A stretch of DNA of 5,965 nt from Candidatus Dormiibacter sp. (GTDB taxonomy: Bacteria; Chloroflexota; Dormibacteria; UBA8260): the NCBI GenBank assembly GCA_025450495.1, contig JANWHI010000026.1, forward strand, positions 1 through 5,965. The letters run 5' to 3'. Position 1 is the first letter of the stretch. Each line of letters starts with the position of its first letter. Shown here in pieces: positions 1 to 5,965 of the stretch. The notes beneath the pieces were generated by a model that worked only from the letters and a program-made list of their open reading frames with translations, was not told where the DNA came from and did no database searches. Both the position numbers and the translations under genes were made by a program.

Positions 1-195
1 CAGCTTCAGGGATTTCAGCTCGACGCATCGCGGTCCGGGCACGTAGCGAACATGCAGCGTGGCGAAGTCGGGGAACCCGCTGCGCGGGCAGAGGCAGGTG
101 AACTCCGGCAGCGTGAACTGGATGGTGTAGTCGCGCTCGGGCGAGCGGTTGTCGAAGCTCTCGAGCAGCGTGCGCGGTTGCTGCTCCGCGTTCAT
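1..195 (-). CDS. queF: NADPH-dependent 7-cyano-7-deazaguanine (preQ0) reductase QueF, 3' end outside window
   Basis: QueF reduces the nitrile of preQ0 to the amine of preQ1 in queuosine tRNA modification, in the cytosol. Only the first 65 residues are present; the gene runs off the left edge in frame. The visible part carries the family signature: [19 protein letters not shown] at about residues 30-48, followed by VELKSLKL at 58-65. By comparison with Bacillus QueF, Cys36 would be the nucleophile that forms the thioimide with preQ0, and Asp43, seven residues later, the general acid. The later substrate-binding Glu/His residues lie outside the window. The ATG start overlaps the stop codon of the upstream transporter gene as ATGA, which fixes the start and suggests translational coupling. 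A weak GGTGAG lies about a dozen bases upstream. The short N-terminus suggests the unimodal (single-domain, YkvM-like) type, but the total length cannot be seen. Confidence 0.93.
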   Translation of the reverse strand, partial: MNAEQQPRTLLESFDNRSPERDYTIQFTLPEFTCLCPRSGFPDFATLHVRYVPGPRCVELKSLKL

Positions 196-749
196 GCGGC
201 CGCGCTCACCGGCAACCCGCTGGCACGGCCCGGGGTCACCACGTACCAGCGCCGCACCGGCGACAGCAGCAGCACGGCCAGAAGCGTCATCCACGCCTTG
301 CCCACCACCTGGCCGCCGAGCAGTGACAGCGAACCGAACGCCAGGCTGAGGAACACCACCGAGTCGACCACGCAACCGACCAGGTTGGCTGGGACCAGGG
401 CCACCAGCCAGCCGCGCTGCAGCAGCGGCGTGTACACCAGGAAATCGGCGAGCTCGGAGGAGAAGAACGCGAGCCCGCTGGCCAGCGCCAGCGATGGCGA
501 CACCGCCGCGGATACGGCGGCGCCTGCGACGATCGCGCTCACCGACACCAGGCGCCCGAGGATGTTCTGCACCAGGTCACGCAGCGTGAACGCGAGGCCC
601 ACGAAGTACACCGCCGCCGGAGCGCGCAAGCCGAAGCCCACCGGCACCAGCCCATAGCGTTGCACTGCCCAGTTGGCCGCGAAGATCACGGCGATGTAGC
701 CGCCCAGCGCAACCAGGCCGGCTGCGGTGCGGAGGGATATGGAGCGCAT
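192..749 (-). CDS. VUT/YhhQ-family queuosine precursor transporter
   Basis: This is a 185-residue hydrophobic protein of the VUT (DUF165, PF02592) family. E. coli YhhQ of this family imports the queuosine precursors preQ0 and preQ1. Hydrophobic segments lie at about residues 8-28, 42-59, 68-95, 113-138 and 145-165. Family-like blocks are FTLRDLVQ (54-61), [12 protein letters not shown] (98-109) and [15 protein letters not shown] (125-139). It is shorter than E. coli YhhQ (about 220 residues), resembling the compact forms seen in high-GC bacteria. I chose the ATG at 749. A GTG at 779 would add ten residues without family character and lies inside a GC hairpin. No Shine-Dalgarno is seen, but a TACGCT hexamer (757-762) sits 7 bases upstream of the ATG, as a leaderless -10 would. 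Its stop overlaps the queF start by 4 bases. The preQ0/preQ1 substrate is inferred from family and neighbour; the family was once proposed to carry other vitamins. Confidence 0.88.
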   Translation of the reverse strand: MRSISLRTAAGLVALGGYIAVIFAANWAVQRYGLVPVGFGLRAPAAVYFVGLAFTLRDLVQNILGRLVSVSAIVAGAAVSAAVSPSLALASGLAFFSSELADFLVYTPLLQRGWLVALVPANLVGCVVDSVVFLSLAFGSLSLLGGQVVGKAWMTLLAVLLLSPVRRWYVVTPGRASGLPVSAAA

Positions 750-764
750 GGTAGGAAGCGTACC

Positions 765-783
765 CGGCGTGCGAGGCACGCCG
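765..783 (-). terminator. GC-rich hairpin just behind clpB (possible U-less terminator or attenuator)
   Basis: A perfect inverted repeat, CGGCGTGC-CTC-GCACGCCG read on the minus strand, gives an 8-bp stem with a 3-base loop. It begins 14 bases after the clpB stop codon and ends 15 bases before the transporter ATG. No T-run follows (GGTACGCTTCC), so it is not a classical intrinsic terminator. U-less hairpins are reported as terminators in high-GC bacteria, and it could instead act as an attenuator or a processing/stability element between clpB and the transporter. Its position between two genes is what makes it more than a random GC palindrome. Confidence 0.4.
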
Positions 784-797
784 AGCGTGGACCTGGA

Positions 798-3422
<2,625 letters not shown>

Positions 3423-3492
3423 GGCACCGTGGTACCGCACTCGGACACGCGCGTAAACCCGGAATGTTCGTTCGCCTCGATGCTCGCGTACC
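3423..3492. promoter_or_regulatory. Divergent intergenic region between clpB and the carboxypeptidase gene
   Basis: This 70-base gap must hold the start signals for transcription both ways. For clpB (minus strand), TTTACG (3452-3457) and TACCAC (3429-3434) are separated by exactly 17 bases, and the second ends 6 bases before the ATG, so a transcript could begin at or next to the ATG (leaderless). Both hexamers match the sigma-70 consensus only partly (4 and 3 of 6). An imperfect inverted repeat, GGCACC-GT-GGTACC (3423-3436), overlaps that -10. For the rightward gene, TACCAT (3489-3494) fits the TAnnnT -10 pattern but has no convincing -35 and runs into the upstream ATG candidate. No CIRCE (TTAGCACTC/GAGTGCTAA) or HAIR (CTTGAGT/ACTCAAG) is present. 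Confidence 0.35.
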
Positions 3493-4518
3493 ATGCGGCC
3501 AGTCGCGATGCCGTCCGCACCCCGAACTCTCCGCACCCTCGCCGTCATCGCCGTGCTGGCGCTGATGGGTGTGGCCCTCGCCTTTGGTCGCGGCACATCC
3601 CCTGTCGCCACGGTCGTCCAGGCCCGCACGCTGAATGCCCTGGCGGTGCCCGACCTGGCTCGGCCGCCGTGGTTCGCCATGCGCGTCGTCGATGACAGTG
3701 TCAGCTTCCACGTGGCGGGGTCGCCGATCAGGCCGCCCGCCATCCCCGCCGCCGGCGGGATCCTCGTCGACATCGACAGCGGCGCCATCCTCTGGCAGCA
3801 CGATGCCCACGCCCAGCTTCCCCCGGCGAGCACGACCAAGATCCTCACCGCGCTTGTGGCCCTGGCGAACTTCAGCGCCGACCAGGACGTGACCATCACC
3901 CCGGCATCCCTGCACCAGGCGTGGGACGAGACCCGGATGGGCCTCGGCGTGGGACAGCGCTACACCGTCGAGGAGCTGCTCACCGGCATGCTGCTGGTCA
4001 GCGGCAACGACGCCGCCACGGCGATCGCGCAGGACACCGTCGGCCTCGAGCGCTTCGTCGCTGCGATGAATGCGCAGGCGGCCGCGCTCGGCCTGCACGA
4101 CTCCCACTTCACCAGCCCGGTCGGGCTGCAGGACGCGCAGCACCACACCTCGGCCTACGACCTCGCCGCCATCAGCGTCGCGACCATCCGGCACTTCCCG
4201 CTGTTCGGGAAGATCGTGGCCATGCACGACGCCACCCTTGCTGCGACGGCCGATCATCCGGGGTTCCAGCTGTCCTCGATCAACCGGCTGCTCGCCATGT
4301 ATCCCTACGCGGTCGGCATCAAGCCGGGGTGGACAGGGGACGCGGGCAATTGCCTGGTGGGGATGGCGGTTCGCGGCGGGCACCGGCTCATCTCCGTGCT
4401 CCTCAACGCACCGTACGACTTCCGGCAATCGCGCACGCTGCTCGACTGGGGGTTCGGGCAGGAGGGATTACCCACAACCCTGCCCACCCCGGCGCCATCT
4501 GCGACCGCACATGGCTGA
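3493..4518 (+). CDS. Exported serine-type D-Ala-D-Ala carboxypeptidase (peptidase S11, PBP5-like)
   Basis: Enzymes of this family remove the terminal D-Ala from peptidoglycan stem peptides outside the membrane. The 341-residue protein has an Arg-containing N-terminus and a hydrophobic stretch (about 15-31) ending in ALA, so it is either a cleaved signal peptide or a signal anchor. The catalytic domain begins near residue 88 ([19 protein letters not shown]). Motif 1 is STTK (113-116) with Ser113 as nucleophile, and motif 2 is SGN (170-172). Motif 3 is KPGWT (277-281), where KTG is usual: the Lys is kept but Thr is replaced by Pro. The protein stops soon after this domain with a Pro/Thr-rich tail, so the PBP5 C-terminal domain and amphipathic anchor are missing. 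An in-frame ATG at 3508 (residue 6) is an equally good start; neither has a Shine-Dalgarno. The last 8 bases overlap the next gene. Whether it acts as a carboxypeptidase or on another murein peptide is inferred from family only. Confidence 0.92.
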   Translation: MRPVAMPSAPRTLRTLAVIAVLALMGVALAFGRGTSPVATVVQARTLNALAVPDLARPPWFAMRVVDDSVSFHVAGSPIRPPAIPAAGGILVDIDSGAILWQHDAHAQLPPASTTKILTALVALANFSADQDVTITPASLHQAWDETRMGLGVGQRYTVEELLTGMLLVSGNDAATAIAQDTVGLERFVAAMNAQAAALGLHDSHFTSPVGLQDAQHHTSAYDLAAISVATIRHFPLFGKIVAMHDATLAATADHPGFQLSSINRLLAMYPYAVGIKPGWTGDAGNCLVGMAVRGGHRLISVLLNAPYDFRQSRTLLDWGFGQEGLPTTLPTPAPSATAHG

Positions 4519-5305
4519 CCAAGCGACCAGTAACACGGTGTCGAGCACCCGGCTCACCGTGCTCGGCAGCGGCGACGCGTTCAGCGGCTGCGGTTGCAAC
4601 GCCTCGTACCTGGTCGACGACCGCATCCTGGTCGACTGCGGCGCGCCGGTGCAGACGCTGCTGCCCCGGGCCGGCGCCTCGGTGGCGTCGCTGGACCTGG
4701 TGCTGCTCACCCATTTCCACGCTGACCACACCTTCATGCTGCCGATGCTGCTGGGCGCCCGCGCCTTCATCGGCGAGCTGCGATCCGGGCTCTGCGTGGC
4801 CGGCCCGCCGGGGACGCGCGAGTACGTTCAGCGCCTGCTCACCACCGGCTACGGACGCCACCTGATGGACATGATCGAGGGACGGATAAGCCCGCGATGG
4901 GCGGTGCTCCAGGACGGCGCCAGCGTCGAGCTCGCCGGCTACACCGTCAGCGCCAGCGCGGTCGTGCACAGCACCGGGCCCTCGCTGTCGTACACGGTGC
5001 GTCGCGGCAGCGGGCCGGTCATCGGCTTCAGCGGCGACACCACGCTGTGCCCCGGGCTGCGCCGCACCATCGCGGCCGCCGATGTGATGGTCTGCGAATG
5101 CACCGGCTGGGACGAGCCCATCGAGGGTGGCCACCTCTGGCGCGGCGAGCTCGAGGAGCTCATCGCTGCCTACCCTGACACGCGCTTCGTGCTGAGCCAC
5201 CTGCGCACCCGCGGCCCGGTGCCGGGGGCGATCATCGCCCACGATCTTCTCGGGCTCGACGTCAGTGCCCTGACCTCCCAGCCTCCCAGCCAGATCAGGG
5301 GGTAG
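4511..5305 (+). CDS. Metallo-beta-lactamase-fold hydrolase, RNase Z-like (COG1234 type)
   Basis: This is a 264-residue soluble protein with no signal peptide. It has the dinuclear-zinc site of the MBL fold: LGSGDAF near the N-terminus (18-24), THFHADH (67-73, the HxHxDH motif), His153 in [11 protein letters not shown], Asp176 in GFSGDT, and late histidines at 208 (EGGHL) and 230 (LSHL). The HSxxPSLxY and GDT blocks resemble RNase Z/ElaC and related phosphodiesterases. The stretch between [10 protein letters not shown] (97-106) and His153 looks too short for the tRNase Z exosite arm, so I do not call it RNase Z; the substrate is unknown. The ATG lies inside the end of the carboxypeptidase gene (8-base overlap), suggesting co-translation. 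An alternative GTG at 4538 would remove nine unconserved residues. No Shine-Dalgarno is seen for either start. It ends overlapping the convergent gene by 11 bases. Confidence 0.88.
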   Translation: MADQATSNTVSSTRLTVLGSGDAFSGCGCNASYLVDDRILVDCGAPVQTLLPRAGASVASLDLVLLTHFHADHTFMLPMLLGARAFIGELRSGLCVAGPPGTREYVQRLLTTGYGRHLMDMIEGRISPRWAVLQDGASVELAGYTVSASAVVHSTGPSLSYTVRRGSGPVIGFSGDTTLCPGLRRTIAAADVMVCECTGWDEPIEGGHLWRGELEELIAAYPDTRFVLSHLRTRGPVPGAIIAHDLLGLDVSALTSQPPSQIRG

Positions 5306-5965
5306 CCCTACGGCGGCGCAGAACGCGCCAGCCGAGGGAAGGCAATACGCTGGCCAGTCTTCGCCAGGCCGTGTCGATTCGTGTCTTGTCCTCACCGGCC
5401 GGGCGATCCCGTCCGTAGAGGGCTCGGTCGCTCAGGGCGGCGATATCAGCGAGGGCGGCTGCCGGCGCCGTTCGCCGTTTTGACGGCGCTCGCGGCAGGG
5501 CCGAACTGAGGAGGCTCGCGTATTCCTCGAATGTAAGGGCGCCATCACGCGGGACACCGGCGAGCGCGCCGACCAGGCCGATGCGGCGCCAGATGCCTCG
5601 AATCGTGCGGGGGCGCAGGAACCAGGCTGCGAAGAGGGCCAGCGGGACGAGCACCGCCGTCGCGCCGATGGCGCCGCGAGTCACAAGGGTGGCCGGGCCG
5701 CCGCCGCCGGGGAGGCTGGTGGTCGGTCCCGGGTGATTGCGCTGGTTCGGGTTGGCGGTCGGCGCCGCCGAGGCGCTGCCGCGCGGGCCGGGCGGCGGGG
5801 TGGCGGCGCCGTTACGGCCAAAGGGCCTGTAGTCGCCGGTGATTGACGGCGGCGTGGGCTCGAAGGGGATCCACCCGTAGCTGGGGAAGTACGCCTCGAC
5901 CCAGGTGTGCGCGTCGTTGCTGGTCACCTGCCAGATCGACTCGGCATCGACGCCGTGAGCCGCGG
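5295..5965 (-). CDS. Membrane-anchored transglutaminase-like protein (TgpA/DUF3488 type), C-terminal part
   Basis: The frame is open from the right edge to its stop, giving 222 visible codons; the N-terminal part, with the expected membrane bundle and catalytic Cys, lies outside. The visible start carries the end of a transglutaminase-like fold: [24 protein letters not shown] (visible residues 15-38), where His19 would be the catalytic His and Glu35 sits where many relatives have the third acid. Next comes a Pro/Gly/Ser-rich linker (about 46-90), a transmembrane helix (about 97-116), and an Arg-rich tail resembling the DUF4129 tail of TgpA-like proteins (FEEYASLL near 140; YGRD near 181). This layout puts the transglutaminase domain outside and the tail in the cytosol. 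TgpA of Pseudomonas is essential and periplasmic, but the substrate of this subfamily is unsettled. A GTG at 5927 could open a shorter frame, but it lies within the conserved domain and is not a start. Confidence 0.88.
   Translation of the reverse strand, partial: AAHGVDAESIWQVTSNDAHTWVEAYFPSYGWIPFEPTPPSITGDYRPFGRNGAATPPPGPRGSASAAPTANPNQRNHPGPTTSLPGGGGPATLVTRGAIGATAVLVPLALFAAWFLRPRTIRGIWRRIGLVGALAGVPRDGALTFEEYASLLSSALPRAPSKRRTAPAAALADIAALSDRALYGRDRPAGEDKTRIDTAWRRLASVLPSLGWRVLRRRRATP

Noticed and set aside
52..657. Plus-strand open frame of 201 codons over queF and the transporter
   Set aside because: QueF and VUT signatures are clear on the minus strand. This frame is Thr/Arg/Ser/Ala-rich shadow sequence.
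3423..3899. Upstream in-frame extension of clpB by 159 codons
   Set aside because: The ClpB family starts at [14 protein letters not shown]. The extension is antisense to the carboxypeptidase start and has no resemblance to Clp sequences.
4403..5395. Minus-strand open frame of 330 codons opposite the MBL-fold hydrolase
   Set aside because: It overlaps both the hydrolase and the true minus-strand transglutaminase-like gene in another frame, and shows no conserved motif.
5473..5488. Perfect hairpin CGCCGT-TTTG-ACGGCG
   Set aside because: It lies inside the coding region of the transglutaminase-like gene, about 180 bases before its stop, with only a 6-bp stem; such palindromes are expected by chance at this GC content.

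Overview
The window is a high-GC (roughly two thirds G+C by eye) bacterial chromosomal segment that is almost entirely coding. It holds six protein genes, two of them cut by the window edges, and no tRNA, rRNA, CRISPR array, insertion sequence or phage gene that I can see. The peptidoglycan carboxypeptidase and the TgpA-type transglutaminase point to a bacterium with a murein wall. The GC level, the near absence of Shine-Dalgarno sequences and the overlapping genes fit a Chloroflexota/Dormibacterota- or Actinomycetota-like lineage. This placement is an inference from style, not a marker-based identification.

Left block (1-3422, all minus strand): clpB, a full-length disaggregase, is followed downstream by a VUT/YhhQ-type queuosine-precursor transporter. 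The transporter stop codon overlaps the start of queF (ATGA), and queF runs off the left edge. The transporter and queF form a clear translationally coupled pair for 7-deazaguanine (preQ0/preQ1) metabolism. clpB is separated from them by about 48 bases containing a perfect 8-bp GC hairpin, so whether it belongs to the same transcript is open.

Middle (3423-3492): a short divergent intergenic region between clpB and the rightward genes. It shows no CIRCE or HAIR heat-shock operator. A weak promoter-like pair is placed so that a clpB transcript could begin at its ATG.

Right block (3493-5305, plus strand): an exported D-alanyl-D-alanine carboxypeptidase (S11/PBP5-like) with an altered third motif (KPG instead of KTG), then a metallo-beta-lactamase-fold hydrolase overlapping it by 8 bases. 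Facing them on the minus strand, and overlapping the hydrolase tail to tail by 11 bases, is the C-terminal part of a membrane transglutaminase-like protein that enters from the right edge.

I found no sign of a previously undescribed multi-gene system. The points worth a second look are small: the coupled transporter-queF pair, the hairpin behind clpB, the possible leaderless clpB promoter, the KPG motif, and the unassigned hydrolase.
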